64,000 bases of DNA from Bacillus timonensis (GTDB taxonomy: Bacteria > Bacillota > Bacilli > Bacillales > Bacillaceae_L), in assembly GCF_004799755.1 (NCBI RefSeq), contig NZ_SLUB01000008.1, positions 1 through 64,000 of the forward strand. The letters run 5' to 3'. Positions 36,601-43,740 of this stretch are shown piece by piece. How positions within the stretch are numbered: the first letter of the stretch is position 1; each line of letters opens with the position of its first letter. The notes below the pieces were generated by a model. That model was not told the origin of the DNA and made no database searches. It saw only the letters and a program-made list of their open reading frames with translations. The position numbers and the translations under genes were made by a program.

Positions 36601-36934
36601 ACCAGCCTACGAGCTTGAGCCGGGAAGCCATGACATTACTGTCACTGCTGAAGACAAGGCCGGTAATAAAACAAATACCACCTTCACCTTCCAGGTCACT
36701 GTGAACTATAAAGGACTGGCTGGGCTTGCTCGTCAGTTTGCTGGTGAGGACACCGAGCTTGCTAATGCATTATCTAGTAAGCTTGAAAATGCGCAAAACG
36801 CGGAGGAACGTGGAGATGCAAACGCCAAGACTGGAATGATTCAAGCATTTATCAACCAGGCAAAAGCTCAAAAAGGGAAGAAATTAACAGAGGATCAAGC
36901 GCAACTTCTTATTGAATTCGCAGGGTATTTGTAA
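33686..36934 (+). CDS. secreted beta-propeller protein C with CBM-like and helical modules
   Basis: This 1082-residue exported protein has a signal peptide (about 1-28), a beta-propeller region (about 40-690; TYPGGKVYQYDPATKQTKDY), a carbohydrate-binding-like module (about 695-850; NAGFEEGGSTNAIPGW start), Ig-like repeats (about 855-1010) and a C-terminal FIMAH-type helical module (about 1015-1082). Order differs from protein A, where the CBM-like module precedes the propeller. It shares the invariant YGTLGGSLT...GNQSV...GGLG...PTEAEAK blade with its paralogues. Codon use is visibly GC-richer than the neighbours, suggesting separate acquisition. It has its own cre-like site and a terminator after it. 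Confidence 0.75.
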   Translation: MKIGMHSALISMMCLLLTIAGFGGETASATESKLSQKIYGSPEELLYPNNYTVAVFNGTVGKEDGHNVLYATAKGKPGYLNVIDLDNYKLLRSIPIAPSESSWAHTIAPDGSLYLAADGSGAKLWNYSPVTKTPVMVAEFAGQSVPNSITTDEQGRVYVGTYPGGKVYQYDPATKQTKDYGRMIGALDQEYVRSIAYQGGNIYAGTAHKQIVRVNLETGEKTNIAGSLNVKEDTVYDLSTIDDRYLLARYTDGSGVPGEGFIYDTQTETWLDVVLENLVGLHATDSLDGKLYFLADKQLKTFDLTSHQVELTGMTYGSGFRGVDWVEFPNKPELHGKNLVTVRYDGGVTIMNIETKQVHTYPPIVPGLPGVVNQLSAVSETQLIATGSQARSSLVNLESNTTQPFNIGQADSVYTVGNKVYLGVYPEGALYEYDLSAEPSSTNPKSLAVLGNQQERLVNITGGNDKIYISTISGYGTLGGSLTVYDPSTGETRVHRDVVGNQSVLSTTFHDGKLFGSTTIRGGLGSEPTEAEAKIFVWDTENEEKIAEFPLRIPGLDKPIFIGDLSVGPDGLIWGASYEFIFAIDPDTYEVVKSKKIYPKLNFSHWAHHPLRWSEDGLLYVLFNNKLTVIDPETLESRTLTDASRFDLGLDGHVYFTDAQTNTILYRMEVDGEIKEPFPDVSVPVKNAGFEEGGSTNAIPGWSPLFATGNGYTYELSSEKSFTGSYSLKTTDTLRDASVAVISDSIPVISGEEYEAGVNLYIKSGQPGFMFRFFDKNNAVISTLETHLDESRVSQWQKVILRGKAPANAAYAKLIAVTSRYNISEAYYDDFTVKYKDKVVPVSLASFDPVPNENGWTNKDTVISIASDNAYSITYSAEGAQSVDQVTVKGNAVQVPIIQEGKTTITYYATNYSGVQEAPQTLEVSIDKTAPVVQFVAQTEYSISETVKISCTASDILSGLTDDPCTGLLLERPAYELEPGSHDITVTAEDKAGNKTNTTFTFQVTVNYKGLAGLARQFAGEDTELANALSSKLENAQNAEERGDANAKTGMIQAFINQAKAQKGKKLTEDQAQLLIEFAGYL

Positions 36935-36954
36935 AGGGGAAAATTGTAAGATTT

Positions 36955-37010
36955 AAGCTTAGCAGATATTAGGTGTATAACATTCTGGTTCTGCTAGGCT
37001 TTCTATTTTT
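36955..37010 (+). terminator. rho-independent terminator with long loop
   Basis: AAGCTTAGCAGA pairs with TCTGCTAGGCTT (one G-T pair) around a 23-base loop, followed by TCTATTTTT. It lies just after propeller gene C. Confidence 0.6.
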
Positions 37011-37171
37011 AAATTTTGCAATTAGCAGTGATGAAGACCTACATATTAATAAAGAAATGAGGTGAAGCTGGTGCCAAGAACTGCTCCAGCAAGTTCAGTA
37101 TTCACCCCAAGTTTCAATCCGTGATGCAGTTTTGGAAATCTTTGTGTAGGATATAGAAAAAGAAGAAAATT

Positions 37172-37339
37172 AAAGAAGTTTCTTTAGGTATAGATGGACT
37201 CTATAGTCCTCATGCAATCGGTGGACTTTCAATTGTTCCTGATGAATTACTTTGGGGAGCTGTGAATGGAATTGTGTTTGAATGGATCAAGTAGATAACG
37301 GAACGGATAAAACGATTACGGTAACAGTTTTACCATAAG
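37172..37339 (+). pseudogene. remnant of a fourth beta-propeller gene
   Basis: The frame from 37172 reads KEVSLGIDGLY, then IGGLSIVPDELLWGAVNGIV, and ends at TAG 37292-37294. This mirrors IGDLSVGPDGLIWGASYEFI of the adjacent intact gene. One base out of phase, the next stretch reads DNGTDKTITVTVLP and stops at 37339, like the end of an Ig domain. There is no start codon or ribosome binding site. This is the fused debris of a deleted paralogue. Confidence 0.65.
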
Positions 37340-37346
37340 ATCAAAA

Positions 37347-37384
37347 GAGGACTACATTAGAATCAAATGTAGTCCTTCTTTTTT
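37347..37384. terminator. bidirectional terminator
   Basis: AGGACTACATT pairs with AATGTAGTCCT and is followed by TCTTTTTT. It separates the propeller debris from the convergent flavoprotein gene. Confidence 0.8.
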
Positions 37385-38978
37385 AGTTCTTGCCAAACGT
37401 CTCTTTCATTCGTAATACAGGGTCATCCTCAATTGAATCATCCCATTCGAGTACTTGTCCGAAAGAGATCAATTCCATTTTTAACTGATCGTATGCAATG
37501 GCTTGCACAGTTGTTTGATTTTTGTGGGCCAAAGCAGCTGCAGCTCCTGCTGATTGACCTAATATCATGAATACGGGTTCCATTCGTATCGAACCATAGG
37601 CGATATGGGAACTAGACAAACAAACGGGAACAAGTAAATTTGTACAATCTTCAACTTTCGGACGAATCGAACGATACGAGATTGGGTAAGGAGAAATCGG
37701 TATTTCTACGTCGCCTTCATTGTATACACGACCATCAATAATCAATCTTCTAACATGATGGGAGTCCATTTGATAGGATGCTAATCCGATGGAATCATTT
37801 ACAGTCATGTCACCTAAACAATTGTGATCTGTCATCACATAGTCAGCTATCATTCTTCTTGCCTCTCGAATATAGAGCTGATGTGGCCAATGCCCGGTTT
37901 CATCAAATTCATCACGGGCTAATCCCCACTGGGAAACCTCGTCGCGAACCACCTTAGGAACTTGTTCATCATTTGCTAAAAAGTAGAGCAAGCCAAGATT
38001 ATAGGTAAAATGATCTTGAAAAATCCTTTCACGTGTCTCGAAATCCCCATCGGGCCATTCATAATTCATCCCGATATTGTCAGTTGAAAATCCTCCATAG
38101 TTATTCAAATCAGTCTTTCCATTTGGTAACATCGTATGAAGATTCATCGCATCCCATACACCTGCATTGATATAACGTAATAATAATGAGTAGCGGTCCC
38201 GATTATAGGAAGGTGGCTTCGGAAAAGGAATACGATTATCCGCCCGATTTGTTAAGCAAATGCGGAAATTATATGCCTGTATTCGACGGTCACCTTGTCC
38301 TTGATAGCCAAGAGTATCATTAGTCGTTTCAGTAATACCTGGTAAAACTCCACTTGAAGGGTCGCCTTCGATTACATAGGGATCAATCCATTTTTCAAAT
38401 TGATGGTGGGGATGTCCAAATTGTATCCCATTATAGGTTTCTTTATAGGTTGCATTCGATTCTCTACCTACAATGTAAGTAACACCTGCTTTAGCCATTA
38501 CGTCACCCTCATAGCTAGCATCAATAAATACGTCGCCTATATATGTAGTTCCATCTTCCATGATTATTTTAGTTATCCTGGTATTCTCTTTTATTACTTC
38601 GATGACATGCTGATTATAAACAAGCTCAATTTTAAAGTCCTTTAACCATTTCTTAAATACATATTTGGCTGCCTTTGGTTCAAATGTCCACTGTTCGTTC
38701 GTCTTGTAGTAGTTTCCTAATTCCCGAAAGAATTCTTTCGATAAACCACCTATTGCCTCCTTAGCACCGATATCAGAAGCACCTAACCCACTTGCTGTGA
38801 TACCTCCAATATTTTTTCCGAATTCAGCAATGACGACAGATAGACCCATTCGCTTCGCTTGAATGGCCGCTGTTAATCCCGCGGGTGTAGCGCCATAGAT
38901 GATCAAATCTCTTTTTATGACAGATGGTTCGCTTACTTTTGGAGTAGGAACATAATAATGTAAGTGACTGAAATCCAT
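37383..38978 (-). CDS. FAD-dependent oxidoreductase (PF12831 type) 1
   Basis: This 531-residue flavoprotein has an N-terminal FAD-binding motif, LIIYGATPAGLTAAIQAKRM (about residues 23-42), a GGITASGLGASD segment and a C-terminal SIRMEPVFMILGQSAGAAAA that closes the FAD site. The middle contains YIREARRMIADYVMT, typical of the FAD_oxidored group found in polysaccharide loci. The substrate is unknown; sugar or sugar-acid oxidation is inferred from context. The ATG at 38978 is chosen over one at 39116 because AAGGAGGAT lies four bases before it. It has its own promoter with a degenerate operator. A paralogue lies at 56758. Confidence 0.8.
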   Translation of the reverse strand: MDFSHLHYYVPTPKVSEPSVIKRDLIIYGATPAGLTAAIQAKRMGLSVVIAEFGKNIGGITASGLGASDIGAKEAIGGLSKEFFRELGNYYKTNEQWTFEPKAAKYVFKKWLKDFKIELVYNQHVIEVIKENTRITKIIMEDGTTYIGDVFIDASYEGDVMAKAGVTYIVGRESNATYKETYNGIQFGHPHHQFEKWIDPYVIEGDPSSGVLPGITETTNDTLGYQGQGDRRIQAYNFRICLTNRADNRIPFPKPPSYNRDRYSLLLRYINAGVWDAMNLHTMLPNGKTDLNNYGGFSTDNIGMNYEWPDGDFETRERIFQDHFTYNLGLLYFLANDEQVPKVVRDEVSQWGLARDEFDETGHWPHQLYIREARRMIADYVMTDHNCLGDMTVNDSIGLASYQMDSHHVRRLIIDGRVYNEGDVEIPISPYPISYRSIRPKVEDCTNLLVPVCLSSSHIAYGSIRMEPVFMILGQSAGAAAALAHKNQTTVQAIAYDQLKMELISFGQVLEWDDSIEDDPVLRMKETFGKN

Positions 38979-39052
38979 TGATATCCTCCTTAAATGGGGT
39001 AACATGATAACCCTTTCAAACTTACTTAAAAGTTTAAAAGAATAATTGGAAT

Positions 39053-39077
39053 AATCAAGACTTTTAACGGACTTTAA
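39053..39077 (-). promoter_or_regulatory. degenerate copy of the locus operator
   Basis: On the minus strand this reads TTAAAGTCCGTTAAAAGTCT followed by TGATT. It matches the 39.8-kb operator at 17 of 25 positions by direct comparison, including the overlap with a TTGATT -35-like box. It lies 75 bases upstream of the flavoprotein start. Confidence 0.45.
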
Positions 39078-39094
39078 GTAAGACGTAAATACAT

Positions 39095-39131
39095 GAAGAG
39101 AAAAAGAGTGTCCCAAAATAGGGACACTCTT
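39095..39131 (-). terminator. rho-independent terminator
   Basis: On the minus strand AAGAGTGTCCC pairs with GGGACACTCTT and is followed by TTTTCTC. It ends the DUF624 gene transcript before the flavoprotein promoter. Confidence 0.8.
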
Positions 39132-39146
39132 ACTAGCATTGCTGAT

Positions 39147-39770
39147 TTATTCCTGTGTAATCATCTTTTTCTTACTATTAATTTTCAAGAAAGCGCGGTT
39201 ACTACACCACGTAATTGCTACTGCTAACACACTTCCCGTAAAAAATGGAATAATTCCTGGAATTAAATTTACAAGAATCCCAAGAAGCATACCTGCGGTC
39301 AAAATAAGAATCGTCTCTATAAGAGAACTAGCTGCAATCAAAAAGGATTGTTTGATATATTGAAAGAATTTCATTTCGAATTGTATATATACAGGAAAGA
39401 AATAAAATAAAGTGACAATATACGAAATGGACAGAAATAATAGGATTGGAAACAGGAATTGCAATTTATCTACATTCTTTTGTAAAAACATAAAATCATA
39501 AATTAAGATATAGCCGATTAAAATGAAAAATAAGCCAAATTTATTCAGTGAAATAAATTCCTTCTTATAGGTTTTCAAGAACATTTGAAAGATCTTCTCA
39601 ACTGGTTCATTATTAAGCCATTTGTTGACAATCGTAAACATTGCACCTGTCGAAGGGAATAGCCCAAGCACTCCCAATCCCAAAACTGTAAAAACAATCC
39701 ATAGTATATTTACATATGCAATCTTCAACATCATAACTGCAAAATGATTAAATTTCTCCCATCCACCCAA
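39147..39770 (-). CDS. YesL-like (DUF624) membrane protein
   Basis: This DUF624/YesL-family membrane protein has about 208 residues and five predicted spans. The diagnostic N-terminal segment is KIAYVNILWIVFTVLGLGVL with GLFPSTGAMF after it. The function is unknown, but YesL-type proteins are found almost always beside family 1 sugar ABC transporters. The TTG at 39770 is preferred because GAGGTGG lies five bases before it and the result has the usual N-terminus; an ATG at 39806 has no ribosome binding site. The operator at 39819 is adjacent and may control it as well as the divergent gene. Confidence 0.75.
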   Translation of the reverse strand: MGGWEKFNHFAVMMLKIAYVNILWIVFTVLGLGVLGLFPSTGAMFTIVNKWLNNEPVEKIFQMFLKTYKKEFISLNKFGLFFILIGYILIYDFMFLQKNVDKLQFLFPILLFLSISYIVTLFYFFPVYIQFEMKFFQYIKQSFLIAASSLIETILILTAGMLLGILVNLIPGIIPFFTGSVLAVAITWCSNRAFLKINSKKKMITQE

Positions 39771-39818
39771 ATCAACCACCTCAATCCACTCGTTGAAAAA
39801 AATCATTACGAACTATTT

Positions 39819-39863
39819 AAAGACAATTAATAGACTTGTCACTTGATAAAATTAACATAAAAT
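39819..39863 (+). promoter_or_regulatory. operator-promoter of the Eis-like gene
   Basis: AAAGAC (39819-39824), N13, GTC (39838-39840) overlaps the -35 box TTGTCA (39836-39841). The -10 box TAAAAT (39858-39863) is 16 bases away. The 26 bases ending in CTTGTCAC are identical to the copy at 41147. A weak cre-like palindrome, TGGTAGCGATTCCA, follows at 39910-39923. Confidence 0.75.
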
Positions 39864-39987
39864 AGAAGTTAAGTATTGTAAGTTTAGTTGTATTATAACA
39901 TGGATTTAATGGTAGCGATTCCATTTTTATGACACTTATTCTATTCCACTGTCACATTTTGTAATAAATTGTAAAAGAGGTGAACAA

Positions 39988-41067
39988 ATGCCGGAGTTCC
40001 GATTAGTTGAAGAAGATGAATTTCAACAAGCCATTGATTTAGCAGATAAGGTTTTTCGTAAAGAAGGGCATGTGTCGATGGGAATAGCATTCCCACAAGT
40101 GTTTTCTGTTGCATTGAACCAATCTTATGGCGCCTTTGTCGATGATAAACTAGTTTCATTTATTGGTTTGGTTCCATCCGTTCTACATCTTGAAGGTGCT
40201 GAAGTCCAGGCTTATTCAATCGGTGCTGTCTGTACAGACCCTGACTATCGCAGAAAAGGATTAGCCAATACACTATTAGAGAAAATTTTCGAGCATGTCA
40301 ACAAGTCGGGTGCATCCGTTCTATTTATTTCTGGGGATTTACCAATCTATATGAAGCAAGGTTGTACTTTCTATGGAAAGATGAATCAATATAAGCTTCA
40401 TAGGGATGACATTACACGGGATACATCTTATAAAGTCAGAGAACTTGCTCCTTATGATTGGTTTCAACTTAGAAAGCTAAGCCAAAATCGAAAAATTAGG
40501 TATGAACAGACCATTTATGAAATTGCGCAGCTTAATAAGGGTGCGGGGTTTGCAAGTATTTTTAAAATGAAACATAAGGTCCTTGTAGCCGAGAAGAATA
40601 GTGAATTAAATGCATTTTTAATATTTGGGGTGCCATACCAAGAACAAGAAGGAGGGGACTCTCGCGTCATTGAATGGGGTGGAGATCCAATTGCTATTCG
40701 TACCTTGCTTGCAGAAGTATTTACATACGGTCCAGATTCTCTGTTATGGAACGTTCCAAGCTATGAAAAAGGGCTTATGCAAGATCTTGACTCTTTTCAG
40801 GAAAAGGTGGATCAGACGTATCCAGGAACAATAAAAATCATGAATTTGGATCTTTTGCTAAACCAGCTTGTTCCATATTTTAAAGACAAACTTGCCATTT
40901 CAACTGTAGATGAGAAACAGAAACGCCTTTTTAATAATGAAAATTCAACTACCTTGAGTAATCTTGACGTAGAAGAGCTGATCTTAAAAGGGAGCAAAAA
41001 TGTAGAGTGGTATTCTGATATTTTTCCGATCCCGTTTCCATTCCCACAAGGTTTGAATTATGTGTAA
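39988..41067 (+). CDS. Eis-like GNAT N-acetyltransferase
   Basis: This 359-residue acetyltransferase has an N-terminal GNAT domain, with YSIGAVCTDPDYRRKGLANT at residues 76-95 carrying the RRKGLA acetyl-CoA loop. A second, degenerate GNAT-like half and a C-terminal sterol-carrier-like region follow, as in Eis-type proteins. Eis relatives acetylate amines on aminoglycosides or peptides. In this locus, an acceptor amino sugar is a reasonable but unproven guess. AAGAGGTG lies six bases before the ATG. It is expressed from its own copy of the locus operator-promoter. Confidence 0.75.
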   Translation: MPEFRLVEEDEFQQAIDLADKVFRKEGHVSMGIAFPQVFSVALNQSYGAFVDDKLVSFIGLVPSVLHLEGAEVQAYSIGAVCTDPDYRRKGLANTLLEKIFEHVNKSGASVLFISGDLPIYMKQGCTFYGKMNQYKLHRDDITRDTSYKVRELAPYDWFQLRKLSQNRKIRYEQTIYEIAQLNKGAGFASIFKMKHKVLVAEKNSELNAFLIFGVPYQEQEGGDSRVIEWGGDPIAIRTLLAEVFTYGPDSLLWNVPSYEKGLMQDLDSFQEKVDQTYPGTIKIMNLDLLLNQLVPYFKDKLAISTVDEKQKRLFNNENSTTLSNLDVEELILKGSKNVEWYSDIFPIPFPFPQGLNYV

Positions 41068-41146
41068 TACGACTCGTTGATATGGTAAAGCGCATTTTAT
41101 GCAACCATATTTTGTTTGGGAACTAAATTAAATTTCATTTCCTATT

Positions 41147-41192
41147 AAAGACAATTAATAGACTTGTCACAATACCCCAAACAAAATAGAAT
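41147..41192 (+). promoter_or_regulatory. operator-promoter of the transport operon
   Basis: AAAGAC (41147-41152), N13, GTC (41166-41168) overlaps the -35 box TTGTCA (41164-41169). The -10 box TAGAAT is 17 bases downstream at 41187-41192. The start codon is about 185 bases further on, leaving a long leader that contains a cre site. Confidence 0.8.
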
Positions 41193-41238
41193 ATAAGTAT
41201 TCAAGCAAGAATATGTAGCAAATTTTTTTAAAATGAGA

Positions 41239-41252
41239 TGTTACCGTTTTCA
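41239..41252. promoter_or_regulatory. cre site in the leader
   Basis: TGTTACCGTTTTCA matches the cre consensus TGWNANCGNTNWCA at every fixed position. It lies about 47 bases downstream of the -10 box, where bound CcpA would act as a roadblock. Confidence 0.55.
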
Positions 41253-41376
41253 ATTATGCATATTTTCAGTCAAAATGGACCGGTTTAAAGGGGGGATGGA
41301 AAAACAACAAATCATTGATAGGTTATTAGTCATTGAGATTTTTTATTGAACTTAACTAAATAGGGGGAATTCGTAG

Positions 41377-42645
41377 ATGAAAAAGAAACGTTTTTCGTTC
41401 ATGGCACTTTTGCTTTCGGGTAGCTTACTTTTTTCTGCATGTAGTAATGATACGTCAACAACTCCTGATAAAGGAAAGGATTCAGGAAAAGTAGATGGTG
41501 AAATAACTGTTTGGGTTCATCCTTATACAGGTGATGCTAAGAAAGAAGAGGAAATGTGGAAAGAAATTACTGCAAACTACAACAAAGAGTTTCCTGACGT
41601 AGAAGTAAACATAGAAACAATCCCGTGGGCAAATCGAGACCAAAAGGTCCTAACAGCACTAGCAGCTAATAATGGACCAGATGTATTCTATGCGATTCCT
41701 GACCAAATGCCACAATATGCAGATGTAGGGATGCTTTTAGAATTAGATCCATATTTGGAGGATTCTGATCTTGAAGGGTTTGTTGATACTTCATTAGTAT
41801 CTACTACATGGAAAGACAAGAAGTATGGATTACCAATCCTGCAAGAAGCTTATACATTCATTTATAATCTAGACGTCGTGAAAGCGATTGGTGAAGATCC
41901 TGCAAATCTACCACAGACTTGGGAAGAATTTGAAGCATGGGCAGCTAAAGCAAAAGAAAAAGGTTTCTATGCATTAAACTATCTGGGAGGAGGTTCCATG
42001 AATGGAACAATCTATCCTTGGATTTGGCAAGCTGGTGGAGATGTTGTAACAGATGAAAATGAAGTGTTAATCAATAGCTCTGAAAGTGTGAAAGCGTTCG
42101 AGATGATAAATAATTTCTATCAAAAAGGATATATTCCAGAAGATTCGATTACAGCAACCACACAAGATGAATTATGGTTCGGTGGAAAAATATTGGCGCA
42201 ACTTGGATCTGGGATAAGTATTACGATGATGGAAAAAGAAGGTGAATTTGATTTCGCAATTGCACCACCATTAACTGGTGAAAAGCAATTAACGTATGGT
42301 ACAACTGGAATGTTTGTAGTGCCTTCAAACAGTGATAATCCTGATGCAGCAGCAGAATTTGTAAAGGCAGTAACAAATGCTGAAAACCAACGTATTTTCA
42401 ATACTGTAACGCAATATATACCAACTCAAGAAGAAGCAAAAGATATCTTTGATTCGAATCAATATATGAGTCAATTAGCAACATATACACAATATGCATT
42501 ACCTGGTGTTATACATCCAAAAGGGCGTGCAATCATGCCATTTATTCAAGCTGAAATTCAAGCTATGATGGCTGGAGACAAAACTCCTCAAGAAGCAGCA
42601 GATGCAGCAGCTGAAGCAATCGAAGCTGAGTTAGCAAAGCCGTAA
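41377..42645 (+). CDS. sugar ABC transporter binding lipoprotein 2
   Basis: This is a family 1 solute-binding lipoprotein of 422 residues with lipobox FSAC (lipidated C22). It parallels binding protein 1 throughout: TVWVHPYTGDAKKEE, ANRDQKVLTALAANNGPDVF, YADVGMLLELDPYLEDSD and ALPGVIHPKGRAIMPFIQAE. The conserved length and motifs imply the same fold and a similar ligand. It heads the transport operon with the two permeases and a Gfo/Idh/MocA enzyme. A perfect hairpin follows the gene, a common arrangement that keeps the binding protein more abundant than the permeases. Confidence 0.9.
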   Translation: MKKKRFSFMALLLSGSLLFSACSNDTSTTPDKGKDSGKVDGEITVWVHPYTGDAKKEEEMWKEITANYNKEFPDVEVNIETIPWANRDQKVLTALAANNGPDVFYAIPDQMPQYADVGMLLELDPYLEDSDLEGFVDTSLVSTTWKDKKYGLPILQEAYTFIYNLDVVKAIGEDPANLPQTWEEFEAWAAKAKEKGFYALNYLGGGSMNGTIYPWIWQAGGDVVTDENEVLINSSESVKAFEMINNFYQKGYIPEDSITATTQDELWFGGKILAQLGSGISITMMEKEGEFDFAIAPPLTGEKQLTYGTTGMFVVPSNSDNPDAAAEFVKAVTNAENQRIFNTVTQYIPTQEEAKDIFDSNQYMSQLATYTQYALPGVIHPKGRAIMPFIQAEIQAMMAGDKTPQEAADAAAEAIEAELAKP

Positions 42646-42666
42646 AATAATAGCTTCTTAAAGTAA

Positions 42667-42701
42667 AGAGAGTTTTATTCCTTTTGAGAATAAAACTCTC
42701 T
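42667..42701 (+). promoter_or_regulatory. perfect intercistronic hairpin
   Basis: AGAGAGTTTTATTC and GAATAAAACTCTCT form a 14-bp perfect stem with a seven-base loop, followed by GTTTATG rather than a T-run. It probably stabilises the upstream mRNA or partly attenuates transcription into the permease genes. Confidence 0.65.
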
Positions 42702-42750
42702 GTTTATGAAAACTTGTTTTGCTTATCAATAAAAGAAATAAGGTGATAGC

Positions 42751-43707
42751 TTGGAAAAGGTCGTAGAAACTCATAACAAAGTACCTCTGGAAAACATAAA
42801 AATGGTCAAGCCTCCTTTAAAGAAAAAGATCAAAGATGAATGGAGAAAAAATGGTCTTGTTTATCTTGTACTTACTCCTGTATTAATCCATTTTCTAATA
42901 TTTCAAGTCATTCCATTTGTTTATAGTTTTATATTAACATTTCTTAATTATCGAATTATCGGTACTTCTGAGTTCGTGGGCTTACGCAACTGGAAGCAAT
43001 TGTTTCAAGATGAGATTGCTTTAAAATCAATTTGGAACACTATTTTATTTTCCTTCTATTATATACTTCCTACAATGGCACTTGGTTTAATTTTAGCGCT
43101 TGTCATAAAATCAGGAATACGATTTACAAAATTTTTCAAAGGAATCTTTTTCCTGCCTGTTGTTACATCATTTGTTGTTGTGGCAGGTATCTGGGAATGG
43201 TTATTTTCAGGGACAGAATCAGGATTAATTAACTACTTAATAAGTTTTTTAGGGATTGAACCTCAGTTGTTTTTATCTGATTCTTCACAAGCCTTACTTG
43301 TATTGGCTGGTTTGAGTATATTCAAAGTATCTGGAAGCACAATGATCTATTACTTTGCAGGGCTCCAGTCCATTCCAAAAGATATGTATGAAGCCGCAAA
43401 AATTGATGGTGCTTCACCTTTAAAATCTTTTTGGTTAATCACTTTCCCATTATTAAAACCGATTCATTTCTATGTATTAATCATTACGACAATTGGTTCT
43501 TTCCAAATCTTTGACTCTGCATTCTTATTAACAAACGGAGGACCAAACTTCTCAACAAGCACAATTGTATTTTATTTATACCAAATCGGATTCACAAATT
43601 TAAACTTTAGCTATGCAGCTGTTTTATCTTACGTATTATTCGCGATTATCTTAATCATTTCGCTTATTCAGAGAAAATACTTTGGAAAAGATCAAGGTAT
43701 TTATTAA
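42751..43707 (+). CDS. sugar ABC transporter permease, MalF type
   Basis: This 318-residue inner-membrane permease has six core spans after a basic, cytoplasmic N-terminal extension (about 1-40). The coupling-helix EAA motif is EAAKIDGASPLKSFWLITFP (about residues 213-232), where an ATPase docks. The TTG at 42751 has AAGGTGA close upstream. With the next gene it forms the membrane channel for the sugar delivered by the binding lipoproteins. No nucleotide-binding subunit is encoded in the locus. Confidence 0.9.
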   Translation: MEKVVETHNKVPLENIKMVKPPLKKKIKDEWRKNGLVYLVLTPVLIHFLIFQVIPFVYSFILTFLNYRIIGTSEFVGLRNWKQLFQDEIALKSIWNTILFSFYYILPTMALGLILALVIKSGIRFTKFFKGIFFLPVVTSFVVVAGIWEWLFSGTESGLINYLISFLGIEPQLFLSDSSQALLVLAGLSIFKVSGSTMIYYFAGLQSIPKDMYEAAKIDGASPLKSFWLITFPLLKPIHFYVLIITTIGSFQIFDSAFLLTNGGPNFSTSTIVFYLYQIGFTNLNFSYAAVLSYVLFAIILIISLIQRKYFGKDQGIY

Positions 43708-43740
43708 GGCTGAGCGTAATTGTAAGGGAGATGAAATGTC

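Noticed and set aside
33686-36934. Gluconolactonase or virginiamycin B lyase
   Set aside because: The propeller pattern is superficially similar, but the conserved metal and catalytic residues of those families could not be identified, so no enzymatic name is given.
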